DNA of 27,447 nt from an uncultured Streptococcus sp. (GTDB taxonomy: Bacteria > Bacillota > Bacilli > Lactobacillales > Streptococcaceae): contig CAJZGT010000003.1 of the NCBI GenBank assembly GCA_916048145.1, positions 1-27,447 of the forward strand, read 5' to 3'. Made by a program: the position numbers and the translations under genes. The notes beneath the pieces were generated by a model. It saw only the letters and a program-made list of their open reading frames with translations, was not told the DNA's origin and ran no database searches. This document shows positions 18,384 to 26,519 of this stretch, in pieces; position 1 is the first letter of the stretch, and each line of letters begins with the position of its first letter.

Positions 18384-19322
18384 ATGGCAGAAATTTATCT
18401 AGCAGGTGGTTGTTTTTGGGGCCTAGAGGAGTATTTTTCACGAATTTCCGGAGTATTAGAAACCAGTGTTGGCTACGCTAATGGACAAGTCGAAACGACC
18501 AATTACCAGTTGCTCAAGGAAACAGACCATGCAGAAACGGTTCAAGTGATTTACGATGAGAAGGCAGTGTCACTCAGAGAGATTTTACTTTATTATTTCC
18601 GTGTCATCGACCCTCTATCCATCAATCAACAAGGGAATGACCGTGGACGTCAGTATCGGACTGGAATTTATTACCAAGATGAAGCTGATTTGCCAGCTAT
18701 CTACACAGTGGTGCAGGAGCAGGAGCGCATGATTGGGCGAAAGATTGCAGTAGAGGTGGAGAAACTTCGCCACTACATTCTGGCTGAAGATTACCACCAA
18801 GACTATCTTAAGAAGAATCCTTCAGGTTACTGTCATATCGATGTGACCGATGCTGAGAAGCCATTGATTGATGCAGCAAACTATGAAAAGCCTAGCCAAG
18901 AAGTGTTAAAGGAAAGCTTATCAGAAGAGGCTTATCGTGTTACCCAAGAAGCTGCTACAGAGGCTCCATTTACCAATGCCTATGACCAAACCTTTGAAGA
19001 GGGAATTTATGTAGACATCACGACAGGTGAGCCCCTCTTTTTTGCCAAGGATAAGTTTGCCTCAGGATGTGGTTGGCCAAGTTTTAGCCGTCCGATTTCC
19101 AAGGAATTGATTCATTATTACAAGGATCTCAGCCATGGAATGGAGAGAATTGAGGTTCGTTCTCGGTCGGGGAATGCTCACTTGGGTCATGTTTTCACAG
19201 ATGGTCCTCAGGAGTTAAGTGGCCTGCGTTACTGTATTAATTCTGCATCCTTGCGTTTTGTATCCAAGGATGAGATGGAAGAGGAAGGATATGGCTATTT
19301 ACTGCCTTACTTAAACAAATGA
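18384..19322 (+). CDS. msrAB: Fused peptide methionine sulfoxide reductase MsrA-MsrB
   Basis: This 312-residue protein repairs oxidised methionine, MsrA acting on the S-form and MsrB on the R-form. The N-terminal MsrA domain has GGCFWGLE with catalytic Cys10. The C-terminal MsrB domain has [21 protein letters not shown] and the catalytic [11 protein letters not shown] (Cys284). There is no signal peptide or lipobox, so it is the cytoplasmic type rather than the secreted MsrAB also known in pneumococcus. AAAGGAG lies 9 bases before the ATG. It is a single gene between a BOX element and a terminator; no promoter was firmly identified. Confidence 0.96.
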   Translation: MAEIYLAGGCFWGLEEYFSRISGVLETSVGYANGQVETTNYQLLKETDHAETVQVIYDEKAVSLREILLYYFRVIDPLSINQQGNDRGRQYRTGIYYQDEADLPAIYTVVQEQERMIGRKIAVEVEKLRHYILAEDYHQDYLKKNPSGYCHIDVTDAEKPLIDAANYEKPSQEVLKESLSEEAYRVTQEAATEAPFTNAYDQTFEEGIYVDITTGEPLFFAKDKFASGCGWPSFSRPISKELIHYYKDLSHGMERIEVRSRSGNAHLGHVFTDGPQELSGLRYCINSASLRFVSKDEMEEEGYGYLLPYLNK

Positions 19323-19327
19323 AACAG

Positions 19328-19358
19328 AGAGGGTGGGCACTTCCCACTTTCTTTATTT
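19328..19358 (+). terminator. Intrinsic terminator after msrAB
   Basis: A 10-base-pair stem (arms 19328-19337 and 19343-19352, loop CACTT, GTGGG/CCCAC core, two G-T pairs) is followed by T-rich DNA, five bases after the stop. Confidence 0.8.
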
Positions 19359-19382
19359 CCAGAATACGAATAGAAGGGATTT

Positions 19383-21107
19383 ATGAAACACCTATTATCT
19401 TACTTCAAACCCTACATCAAGGAGTCGATTTTAGCACCCTTGTTCAAGCTACTAGAAGCTGTGTTTGAGCTCTTAGTTCCCATGGTGATTGCTGGGATTG
19501 TTGACCAATCCTTGCCCCAGAAAGATCAAGGCCATCTTTGGATGCAGATTGGCCTGCTCCTTATCTTTGCAGTAATTGGTGTTGTAGTGGCTTTAATAGC
19601 CCAGTTTTACTCAGCCAAGGCAGCGGTAGGTTTTGCCAAGGAATTGACAAACGATCTTTATCGTCATATTTTGACTTTACCTAAGGATAGTAGAGACCGT
19701 TTGACAACTTCTAGCTTGGTCACTCGCTTGACTTCGGACACTTACCAGATTCAGACTGGTATCAATCAATTCCTGCGTCTCTTTTTGCGAGCGCCTATTA
19801 TCGTTTTTGGTGCCATTTTTATGGCTTATCGCATCTCAGCTGAGCTGACTTTCTGGTTCTTGGTCATGGTTGTCATTTTGACCATTGTTATTGTAGGGCT
19901 CTCTAGACTGATTAATCCTCTCTACAGTGTTCTCAGAAAGAAAACGGACCAACTGGTTCAAGAAACGCGCCAGCAATTACAAGGTATGCGGGTTATTCGT
20001 GCTTTTGGACAAGAAAAACGAGAGTTACAGATTTTTCAAACCCTTAACAAAGTCTATGCAAGTTTACAAGAAAAGACGGGTTTCTGGTCCAGTTTATTAA
20101 CACCCCTGACCTATCTGATTGTAAATGGAACTCTCCTAGTCATTATCTGGCAAGGCTATATTTCTATTCAAGGAGGATTGCTAAGTCAAGGTGCTCTCAT
20201 TGCACTTATCAACTATCTCCTACAGATCTTGGTGGAATTGGTCAAGCTCGCCATGCTGATAAATTCTCTCAACCAGTCCTACATCTCAGCCAAGCGAATC
20301 GAGGAAGTCTTTGCTGAGGCTCCAGAAGATATCCATTCAGAATTAGAACAAAAGCAAGCTACCAGTAATCAGGTTTTACAAGTCCAAGAATTGACCTTTA
20401 CCTATCCTGATGCGGCCCAGCCTTCTTTGAGAGACATTTCCTTTGATATGCAGCAAAGGCAAATCCTTGGTATCATTGGGGGAACAGGTTCTGGTAAATC
20501 AAGTTTGGTGCAACTCATCCTTGGACTTTATCCAGCAGACAAGGGGAGCATTGACCTTTATCGAGATGGATCTAGTCCTCTTAATTTGGAGCAGTGGCGG
20601 TCTTGGATTGCCTATGTGCCCCAAAAAGTCGAACTCTTTAAAGGAACTATTCGTTCCAACTTAACTTTGGGTTTAAATCAAGAAGTGACTGATCAAGAAC
20701 TCTGGCAATCCTTGGAAATTGCGCAAGCCAAGGATTTTGTCAGTGATAAGGAAGGACTCTTGGATGCTCTAGTTGAGGCAGGAGGGCGAAATTTCTCAGG
20801 CGGTCAAAAACAAAGGCTGTCTATCGCACGAGCAGTCTTGCGCCAAGCTCCATTTCTCATCCTAGATGATGCGACCTCTGCCCTGGACACCATTACTGAG
20901 TTCAATCTCTTGAAAGCTATTCGAGAAAATTTGCCAAATACAAGCTTAATTTTGATTTCTCAAAGAACATCGACTTTACAGATGGCTGACCAGATTCTCC
21001 TCTTGGAAAAAGGTGAGCTCCTAGCTATCGGCAAGCACGATGACTTGATGAAGACCAGTCAAGTCTATCGTGAAATCAATGCATCCCAACATGGTAAGGA
21101 GGACTAG
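19383..21107 (+). CDS. ABC exporter half-transporter with degenerate ATPase residues
   Basis: This 574-residue half-transporter has six N-terminal membrane segments (about residues 1-300) and a C-terminal ATPase domain. Walker A is GGTGSGKSS (Lys372). The signature FSGGQKQRL is intact. Walker B reads LILDDATSALD, so the catalytic Glu is Asp496, and the switch His is Gln527 (ISQRTST). These are the changes expected in the non-catalytic partner of a heterodimeric exporter. The partner gene starts one base after its stop, behind AAGGAGG. The transported substrate is unknown; multidrug or peptide export is typical of the family (LmrCD, BmrCD, PatAB). It corresponds to a conserved pneumococcal pair. 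Confidence 0.93.
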   Translation: MKHLLSYFKPYIKESILAPLFKLLEAVFELLVPMVIAGIVDQSLPQKDQGHLWMQIGLLLIFAVIGVVVALIAQFYSAKAAVGFAKELTNDLYRHILTLPKDSRDRLTTSSLVTRLTSDTYQIQTGINQFLRLFLRAPIIVFGAIFMAYRISAELTFWFLVMVVILTIVIVGLSRLINPLYSVLRKKTDQLVQETRQQLQGMRVIRAFGQEKRELQIFQTLNKVYASLQEKTGFWSSLLTPLTYLIVNGTLLVIIWQGYISIQGGLLSQGALIALINYLLQILVELVKLAMLINSLNQSYISAKRIEEVFAEAPEDIHSELEQKQATSNQVLQVQELTFTYPDAAQPSLRDISFDMQQRQILGIIGGTGSGKSSLVQLILGLYPADKGSIDLYRDGSSPLNLEQWRSWIAYVPQKVELFKGTIRSNLTLGLNQEVTDQELWQSLEIAQAKDFVSDKEGLLDALVEAGGRNFSGGQKQRLSIARAVLRQAPFLILDDATSALDTITEFNLLKAIRENLPNTSLILISQRTSTLQMADQILLLEKGELLAIGKHDDLMKTSQVYREINASQHGKED

Positions 21108-21108
21108 T

Positions 21109-22857
21109 ATGAGACGACAAACTGCAAACCAGACGCTCAAACGTTTGGCTAAAGACCTTACAAGTCATACCTTCCTTCTTTTTCTAGCCTTTCTAGGAAC
21201 CATTGTCCAAGTTGCCTTATCAATCTACCTACCTATATTGATTGGGCAGGTCATCGACCAAGTCCTAGTGGCTGGTTCTTCACCAGTTTTTTGGCAGATT
21301 TTTCTCCAAATGATCTTGGTGGTCATAGGAAATACCCTTGTGCAATGGGTCAACCCTCTCCTCTATAATCGTCTAATTTTCTCTTATACCAGAGACTTAC
21401 GAGAGCGAATCATTCATAAGATCCATCGTTTACCAATTGCCTTCGTGGATCTGCAAGGCAGTGGGGAGATGGTCAGTCGTGTGACCACAGACATAGAACA
21501 GTTGGCAGCTGGCTTGACCATGATTTTTAACCAATTTTTCATTGGCGTCTTAATGATTTTGGTTAGTATTCTAGCTATGCTCCAAATTCATCTCCTCATG
21601 ACTCTTTTGGTCTTGCTGTTGACGCCACTGTCTATGGTAATCTCACGCTTTATTGCCAAACGCTCCTATCATCTCTTCCAAAAGCAAACAGAGACGAGGG
21701 GAATTCAGACTCAGTTGATTGAAGAATCGTTGAGCCAGCAGACTATTATTCAATCTTTCAATGCTCAGGCAGAGTTTATCCAAAGACTGCACGAGGCGAA
21801 TGCCAACTACGCAGGCTATTCTCAGTCAGCCATCTTTTATTCCTCAACGGTCAATCCTTCGACTCGCTTTGTCAATGCACTCATTTATGCTCTTCTAGCT
21901 GGAGTAGGAGCTTATCGTATCATGATGGGATCCACTTTGACCGTTGGACACTTAGTGACTTTTTTGAACTATGTTCAGCAATACACCAAACCTTTTAACG
22001 ATATTTCTTCAGTGCTAGCTGAATTGCAAAGTGCTCTCGCTTGCGCAGAGCGTGTCTATGCTGTCTTAGAAAGTCCTGAGGCGGCTGAAACAGACAAGGC
22101 AGTCTTGACCAGTGATCAAGTTAAGGGAGCTATTTCCTTTAAACAGGTTTCTTTTGGCTACAATCCTGAAAAGATTTTGATTAAGGACTTATCTATCGAT
22201 ATCCCAGCCGGTAGCAAGGTAGCTATTGTTGGTCCGACAGGTGCTGGCAAATCAACCCTTATCAATCTCCTCATGCGATTTTATCCTATTAACTCGGGAG
22301 ATATCTTGTTAGATGGTCGTTCCATTTACGACTATACCCGATCATCATTGAGACAGCAGTTTGGGATGGTGCTCCAAGAAACCTGGCTCAAGCAAGGGAC
22401 TATTCATGACAATATTGCCTTTGGAAATCCTGAAGTCAGTCGGGAGCAAGTGATTGCTGCTGCCAAAGCAGCCAATGCAGACTTTTTCATCCAACAGTTA
22501 CCTCAAGGCTATGATACCAAGTTGGAAAATGCTGGAGAATCTCTTTCTGTTGGTCAAGCCCAGCTTTTGACCATTGCCCGAGTCTTTCTGGCTATTCCAA
22601 AGATTCTTATCTTAGACGAAGCAACTTCATCCATCGATACGCGGACAGAAGTGCTGGTACAGGATGCCTTTGCTAAACTCATGAAGGGGCGCACAAGTTT
22701 TATCATCGCCCACCGCTTGTCAACCATTCAGGATGCAGATTTAATCCTTGTCTTGGTGGATGGTGACATCGTGGAGTATGGCAATCATCAGGAACTCATG
22801 GCTCGAAAGGGAAAGTATTACCAAATGCAGCAAGCTGCAGCTTTCAGCTCTGAATAA
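21109..22857 (+). CDS. ABC exporter half-transporter, catalytic partner
   Basis: This 582-residue half-transporter (six membrane segments then ATPase domain) pairs with the gene before it. Walker A is GPTGAGKST (Lys381), Walker B LILDEATSSID has the catalytic Glu504, and the switch is IAHRLST (His535). Its signature is LSVGQ (479-483) rather than LSGGQ, matching the degenerate Walker B and switch of the partner so that one composite ATP site is crippled and the other complete. The start was set at 21109, six bases after AAGGAGG (21096-21102), instead of an upstream in-frame ATG at 21070 that overlaps the previous gene by 38 bases. Confidence 0.93.
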   Translation: MRRQTANQTLKRLAKDLTSHTFLLFLAFLGTIVQVALSIYLPILIGQVIDQVLVAGSSPVFWQIFLQMILVVIGNTLVQWVNPLLYNRLIFSYTRDLRERIIHKIHRLPIAFVDLQGSGEMVSRVTTDIEQLAAGLTMIFNQFFIGVLMILVSILAMLQIHLLMTLLVLLLTPLSMVISRFIAKRSYHLFQKQTETRGIQTQLIEESLSQQTIIQSFNAQAEFIQRLHEANANYAGYSQSAIFYSSTVNPSTRFVNALIYALLAGVGAYRIMMGSTLTVGHLVTFLNYVQQYTKPFNDISSVLAELQSALACAERVYAVLESPEAAETDKAVLTSDQVKGAISFKQVSFGYNPEKILIKDLSIDIPAGSKVAIVGPTGAGKSTLINLLMRFYPINSGDILLDGRSIYDYTRSSLRQQFGMVLQETWLKQGTIHDNIAFGNPEVSREQVIAAAKAANADFFIQQLPQGYDTKLENAGESLSVGQAQLLTIARVFLAIPKILILDEATSSIDTRTEVLVQDAFAKLMKGRTSFIIAHRLSTIQDADLILVLVDGDIVEYGNHQELMARKGKYYQMQQAAAFSSE

Positions 22858-22885
22858 TCCTTTCTCTTTTGAAATTTTATGGACG

Positions 22886-22913
22886 AAAAAAGTTGCCTTC
22901 GGGTGACTTTTTT
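22886..22913 (+). terminator. Terminator after the ABC pair, with a TTCG tetraloop
   Basis: A 12-base-pair stem (22886-22897 with 22902-22913, two G-T pairs) has a stable TTCG loop and A-run/T-run arms, so it may work on both strands. It starts 28 bases after the ABC stop. Confidence 0.9.
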
Positions 22914-22921
22914 GTTACAAT
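22893..22921 (+). promoter_or_regulatory. Candidate promoter for the deaminase gene, overlapping the terminator
   Basis: TTGCCT (22893-22898), a 17-base spacer and TACAAT (22916-22921), with TG at 22913-22914, make an extended promoter whose -35 lies within the terminator stem. It would give a leader of about 220 bases containing a BOX element. Confidence 0.5.
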
Positions 22922-22943
22922 AGCTAGAAAAATTATTCACTGT

Positions 22944-23133
22944 AATACTCAATGAAAATCAAAGAGCAAACAAGGAAGCTAGCCATAGGTTGCTCAAAAC
23001 ACTGCTTTGAGGTTGTAGATAAGACTGACGAAGTCAGCTCAAAACACTGTTTTGAGGTTGTAGATAAGACTGACGAAGTCAGTAACATATATCTACGGCA
23101 AGGTGAATCTGCAGAGGTTTGAAGAGAGTATTT
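22944..23133 (+). repeat. BOX element in the leader of the deaminase gene
   Basis: The boxA-like part is 22944-23002, the boxB-like 45-base module 23003-23047, and the boxC-like part 23048-23133, ending GAAGAGAGTATTT. The motif CTCAAAACACTG recurs exactly 45 bases apart (22993 and 23038). It lies 17 bases upstream of the deaminase start, so it is probably transcribed in the 5' leader. Confidence 0.93.
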
Positions 23134-23149
23134 AGAAAAGGAGCCTAGA

Positions 23150-24409
23150 ATGAAAGTCTATCAGCATGTAAATATCGTGACTTGTGACCAAGATTTCCAT
23201 GTTTATCTGAATGGAATCTTAGCAGTTAAGGATTCTCAAATCGTCTATGTTGGTCAAGAGAAGTCAGAGATTTTAGAGCAAGCTGAGCAGATTATAGACT
23301 ATCAGGGAGCCTGGATTATGCCTGGTTTGGTCAATTGCCATACCCATTCTGCTATGACAGGATTGAGAGGAATCCGAGATGACAGTAATCTCCATGAATG
23401 GCTCAATGACTATATCTGGCCAGCAGAAGCTGAGTTTACTCCTGACATGACTACCAAGGCTGTTAAAGAAGCTCTGACAGAGATGCTACAGTCAGGAACA
23501 ACAACCTTTAATGATATGTATAATCCCAATGGGGTGGATATTGAGCGAGTTTATCAGGCAGTCAAGGATTCCAAGATGCGTTGTTATTTCTCACCTACCC
23601 TCTTTTCTTCTGAGGCGGAGACAACTGATGAAACTATAAGCAGAACTCGAGCAATCATTGAGGAAATTATTGGATATAAAAATCCAAATTTCAAGGTGAT
23701 GGTAGCCCCACATTCTCCCTATAGCTGTAGTAGAGACTTGCTACAAGCGAGTTTAGACATGGCAAAAGAGCTAAATATTCCTCTCCATATCCATGTGGCG
23801 GAGACCAAGGAGGAATCAGGAATTATCCTGAAACGCTACGGCAAACGCCCCCTTGCTTTTCTAGAAGAACTAGGTTACTTAGATCATCCGTCCGTCTTTG
23901 CTCACGGGGTCGAATTAAACGAGCGAGAAATTGAGCGCTTGGCATCCTCTCAAGTGGCTATTGCCCACAATCCTATCAGTAACCTCAAACTGGCATCAGG
24001 AATTGCTCCAATTATCCAGCTCCAAAAAGCGGGAGTGGCTGTGGGAATTGCGACGGATTCAGTTGCTTCCAACAACAACCTTGATATGTTTGAGGAAGGA
24101 CGAACAGCAGCTCTCTTACAGAAAATGAAGAGTGGAGATGCCAGCCAGTTTCCAATCGAAACAGCCCTCAAAGCTCTAACGATAGAAGGTGCTAAGGTTC
24201 TTGGAATGGAAAATGAAATAGGAAGTCTGGAAGTTGGCAAGCAGGCAGATTTTCTGGTCATCCAACCTCAAGGGAAAATTCATCTCCAACCTCAGGCAAA
24301 TATGCTCTCTCATCTGGTTTATGCAGTCAAATCCAGTGATGTTGATGATGTTTATATTGCTGGAGAACAGGTTGTTAAACAAGGTCAAGTCCTGACAGTA
24401 GAACTTTAG
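23150..24409 (+). CDS. mtaD: 5'-methylthioadenosine/S-adenosylhomocysteine deaminase (Atz/Trz amidohydrolase family)
   Basis: This 419-residue metal-dependent amidohydrolase is of the type that deaminates MTA or SAH, nucleosides left over from SAM use. The metal sites are visible: NCHTHSA (His64, His66), HIHVAET, FAHGVEL and the late Asp in IATDSVASNNNLD. The C-terminal part includes KQADFLVI, typical of the small composite domain. AAGGAG lies before the ATG. The Atz/Trz family also holds other aminohydrolases such as guanine deaminase-like and triazine enzymes, so the exact substrate is an inference from the closest family pattern. Confidence 0.87.
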   Translation: MKVYQHVNIVTCDQDFHVYLNGILAVKDSQIVYVGQEKSEILEQAEQIIDYQGAWIMPGLVNCHTHSAMTGLRGIRDDSNLHEWLNDYIWPAEAEFTPDMTTKAVKEALTEMLQSGTTTFNDMYNPNGVDIERVYQAVKDSKMRCYFSPTLFSSEAETTDETISRTRAIIEEIIGYKNPNFKVMVAPHSPYSCSRDLLQASLDMAKELNIPLHIHVAETKEESGIILKRYGKRPLAFLEELGYLDHPSVFAHGVELNEREIERLASSQVAIAHNPISNLKLASGIAPIIQLQKAGVAVGIATDSVASNNNLDMFEEGRTAALLQKMKSGDASQFPIETALKALTIEGAKVLGMENEIGSLEVGKQADFLVIQPQGKIHLQPQANMLSHLVYAVKSSDVDDVYIAGEQVVKQGQVLTVEL

Positions 24410-24451
24410 AAGAAAAATCACGAAAAAATTTTTAAAAAGTTTGCAAAAATC

Positions 24452-24480
24452 TTGCATTCTTTTTTTGACTATGCTATACT
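24452..24480 (+). promoter_or_regulatory. rplJ-rplL promoter
   Basis: TTGCAT (24452-24457), a 17-base spacer and TATACT (24475-24480), with TG at 24472-24473, form a strong extended promoter. No clear terminator was found between mtaD and this promoter. Confidence 0.8.
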
Positions 24481-24485
24481 TATAT

Positions 24486-24640
24486 ACGGTTTGAAAAAAC
24501 TGCCTAAGACAGTAGGGGAGCTCGACTCATAAGTATCCTACCGAGGACAAAACGTATCATGTAAAAAGAAGCGTATTGTACTTTCGTGTCTAGGTTTGGG
24601 CGCGTTTTTCTTTTGGAAAAATTCCCCAAGCAAAATAATT
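24486..24640 (+). ncRNA. Ribosomal protein L10 leader
   Basis: The 5' leader of rplJ holds the conserved features of the L10 leader RNA of Firmicutes: CTGCCTAAGACAGTAGGGGA, then TCCTACCGAGGACAAAA, forming the kink-turn-bearing stem bound by L10-(L12)4. A later AAAAAGAAGCG can pair imperfectly with CGCG-TTTTTCTTTT, which may be the terminator or attenuator hairpin. In Bacillus this leader lets excess L10-L12 complex lower its own operon. Confidence 0.85.
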
Positions 24641-24658
24641 ACGGAGGTGAACACACTA

Positions 24659-25159
24659 ATGAGTGAAGCAATTATTGCTAAGAAAGCGGAACTAGTTGAC
24701 GTAGTAGCTGAAAAAATGAAAGCTGCTGCATCAATCGTCGTTGTAGACGCTCGTGGTTTGACAGTTGAACAAGATACAGTTCTTCGTCGTGAGCTTCGTG
24801 GAAGCGAAGTTGAGTATAAAGTCATTAAAAACTCAATCTTGCGTCGTGCAGCTGAAAAAGCTGGTCTTGAAGAACTTGCATCTGTATTTGTTGGACCATC
24901 TGCAGTAGCATTTTCTAACGAAGATGTTATCGCACCAGCGAAAATCTTGAACGACTTTTCTAAAAACGCTGAAGCACTTGAAATCAAAGGTGGTGCAATC
25001 GAAGGCGCTGTCGCATCTAAAGAAGAGATTCTTGCACTTGCAACTCTTCCAAACCGCGAAGGACTTCTTTCTATGCTCCTTTCTGTACTTCAAGCGCCAG
25101 TGCGCAACGTTGCTCTTGCAGTCAAAGCGGTTGCAGACAACAAAGAAGACGCAGCTTAA
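24659..25159 (+). CDS. rplJ: Ribosomal protein L10 (uL10)
   Basis: L10 is the base of the ribosomal stalk and binds L12 dimers through its C-terminal helix. The 166-residue protein begins [16 protein letters not shown] and carries [12 protein letters not shown] and [12 protein letters not shown], the rRNA-binding part, then a C-terminal Ala-rich helix. The start at 24659 follows GGAGGTG; an in-frame upstream start at 24596 would place 21 residues in the leader and is rejected. It is regulated through the L10 leader and cotranscribed with rplL. Confidence 0.98.
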   Translation: MSEAIIAKKAELVDVVAEKMKAAASIVVVDARGLTVEQDTVLRRELRGSEVEYKVIKNSILRRAAEKAGLEELASVFVGPSAVAFSNEDVIAPAKILNDFSKNAEALEIKGGAIEGAVASKEEILALATLPNREGLLSMLLSVLQAPVRNVALAVKAVADNKEDAA

Positions 25160-25165
25160 TCTTAA

Positions 25166-25180
25166 GCTACGCAGCGTAGC
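25166..25180 (+). other. Stem-loop in the rplJ-rplL gap
   Basis: GCTACG (25166-25171), loop CAG and CGTAGC (25175-25180) form a compact perfect hairpin seven bases after the rplJ stop. No T-run follows, so it is not a normal terminator. It may be a processing or stability element that helps rplL reach its higher expression. Confidence 0.55.
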
Positions 25181-25233
25181 CTAGCTACAAAAAATAAAAA
25201 CATAAATTTAAAACTTATTTGGAGGAAATAACA

Positions 25234-25602
25234 ATGGCATTGAACATTGAAAACATTATTGCTGAAATTAAAGAAGCTTCAATCCTTGAATTGAACGACC
25301 TTGTAAAAGCTATCGAAGAAGAATTTGGTGTAACTGCAGCTGCTCCTGTAGCTGTTGCTGCAGCTGGTGCTGCTGACGCTGGTGCTGCTAAAGACTCATT
25401 TGACGTTGAATTGACAGCTGCTGGCGACAAAAAAGTTGGCGTTATCAAAGTTGTACGTGAAATCACTGGTCTTGGACTTAAAGAAGCTAAAGAACTTGTT
25501 GATGGTGCACCAGGTGTCATCAAAGAAGGCGTTGCAACTGCAGAAGCTGAAGAAATCAAAGCTAAATTGGAAGAAGCTGGAGCTTCAGTTACTCTTAAAT
25601 AA
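25234..25602 (+). CDS. rplL: Ribosomal protein L7/L12 (bL12)
   Basis: L12 is the multi-copy acidic stalk protein that recruits translation factors. The 122-residue protein has the N-terminal dimerisation helix ([16 protein letters not shown]), an Ala/Gly-rich hinge (about residues 36-53) and the conserved C-terminal domain with [20 protein letters not shown]. The start at 25234 follows GGAGG (25221-25225); the in-frame ATG at 25219 overlaps the approach to that site. Codon use is strongly biased, as expected for a highly expressed gene. A strong terminator follows about 100 bases downstream. Confidence 0.98.
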   Translation: MALNIENIIAEIKEASILELNDLVKAIEEEFGVTAAAPVAVAAAGAADAGAAKDSFDVELTAAGDKKVGVIKVVREITGLGLKEAKELVDGAPGVIKEGVATAEAEEIKAKLEEAGASVTLK

Positions 25603-25699
25603 GAGACATATACCAATTAGAATTCGGAATACTATAGTATCAGCCTTTTAGAATCGTGAACACATTTTAGAAACTGATAAATTAATTTAGTTTCCTACC

Positions 25700-25735
25700 A
25701 AAAACCCTACCAAAAATTAATTTGGCAGGGTTTTT
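25700..25735 (+). terminator. Terminator after rplJ-rplL
   Basis: The arms 25700-25714 and 25721-25735 pair over 15 positions with one A-C mismatch (AAAAACCCT/AGGGTTTTT outer, CCAAA/TTTGG inner, loop AATTAA), and T-rich DNA follows. Confidence 0.9.
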
Positions 25736-25801
25736 CTTTTTAATAAAATTATTTTGGAGAGCAGGGCTCGTTTTAAATGACCAGAAGTAAGCTATGTATA
25801 G

Positions 25802-25820
25802 ATTCTAATTATATTAGAAT
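25802..25820. repeat. Perfect 19-base palindrome before the coding remnant
   Basis: ATTCTAAT (25802-25809), centre TAT and ATTAGAAT (25813-25820) form a perfect inverted repeat with no T-run. It could be a protein-binding site or a small hairpin. Its role is unknown. Confidence 0.5.
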
Positions 25821-25834
25821 TTCGTATTTCAAAT

Positions 25835-26065
25835 TTTGTAGAAATTTTTAAGAACCCTGACTATCATTGTCACTATTTTGCAAAACATAAAAAATCAGAG
25901 TCAGATTTAGATTTTGCGGAATTTGTCGTTCAAAATCGGGAAAATCCAGATGAATTACAACACCATTTTGATTTTATCTATGGTGTTTAGACTGATGACA
26001 ATCCAACCCAAGCTTTAGCTCGTTTTCGTCAGAATGAAATTACAAAAGAAGGAATGCTTGCTTAG
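25835..26065 (+). pseudogene. Degraded coding remnant with in-frame stops
   Basis: One frame reads as plausible protein (KNPDYHCHYFAKHKKSES, then FVVQNRENPDELQHHFDF), is broken by TAG at 25988-25990, continues with TDDNPTQALARFRQNEITKE and meets TAG at 26063-26065. No start codon or ribosome site precedes it. The protein-like composition on both sides of the first stop suggests a gene fragment. I do not recognise the family. The rest of 25740-26100 shows nothing else besides the palindrome. Confidence 0.5.
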
Positions 26066-26118
26066 TTTAGAAAACCCTATTCTTTTAAACAATTATCCAT
26101 TCACAACCAATCTTTTTC

Positions 26119-26127
26119 TGATATAAT
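26119..26127 (+). promoter_or_regulatory. Extended -10 promoter for the 75-residue gene
   Basis: TGATATAAT is an extended -10 (hexamer 26122-26127), 48 bases before the ATG at 26176. The -35 region is weak (ATTCAC). Confidence 0.65.
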
Positions 26128-26175
26128 GAAATTAGAGAAGGTTTATCAATCAAAAACAGGAGAGGAGTTACAAAA

Positions 26176-26403
26176 ATGGCAGTAGTATCATTGGAAAATA
26201 ATATTAAACTATATAGTTCAGAATTATTTCAAGCACTATTAAAAGCCTCTAATTATAAATTGGATGAGCGTATTGCTCAGACTGTTGCAGAAGGTTATGC
26301 TCGTAATCTAGATTATTCTGATCCTGAACTGATGCATGTTGGTGTAACTTCGGTTGCTAACAATCTGCTTACAAAAATTAAACAAGAGTATTTTAATGTA
26401 TAG
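26176..26403 (+). CDS. Small orphan protein, 75 residues, unknown function
   Basis: A compact, probably all-helical acidic/amphipathic protein (starts MAVVSLENNIKLYSSELFQ, contains LMHVGVTSVANNLLTKI). It has no signal peptide, membrane segment, cysteine or metal motif that I can see. Its reality is supported by an extended -10 promoter, a ribosome site (GAGGAG at 26162-26167) nine bases upstream, and a hairpin with a T-run soon after the stop. It stands alone between a degraded gene remnant and pezAT, so it may belong to the same accessory segment. I do not recognise its family and assign no function. Confidence 0.7.
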   Translation: MAVVSLENNIKLYSSELFQALLKASNYKLDERIAQTVAEGYARNLDYSDPELMHVGVTSVANNLLTKIKQEYFNV

Positions 26404-26410
26404 TATTTTG

Positions 26411-26453
26411 AAAAGCCACCGAAAAAGGAATTACTCTTTAAGGTGGCTTTTTT
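26411..26453 (+). terminator. Terminator after the 75-residue gene
   Basis: AAAAGCCACC (26411-26420) pairs with GGTGGCTTTT (26442-26451) around a 21-base loop, followed by further T. It lies 8 bases after the stop. Confidence 0.8.
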
Positions 26454-26486
26454 AGAAGTAAAGCTTAGGCTAGAAAAACAAGAAAT

Positions 26487-26508
26487 AACGCACCAAAATT
26501 GGTGCGTT
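26487..26508. promoter_or_regulatory. Palindrome over the pezA -35 region (candidate PezA operator)
   Basis: AACGCACC (26487-26494) and GGTGCGTT (26501-26508) flank AAAATT, giving a perfect 22-base palindrome. It overlaps the presumed -35 (TTGGTG, 26499-26504) of pezAT. PezA-type antitoxins repress their own promoter, so this is a candidate operator. A T-run at about 26512-26518 means it could also act as a terminator hairpin. Confidence 0.6.
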
Positions 26509-26519
26509 CTGCTTTTTTA

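Noticed and set aside
22944..23133. Possible CRISPR-like array because of the 45-base periodicity
   Set aside because: The repeat is the boxB module of a BOX element; there are no distinct spacers or cas genes.
24596..24658. Upstream in-frame start for rplJ
   Set aside because: These codons lie in the L10 leader; GGAGGTG and L10 length support 24659.
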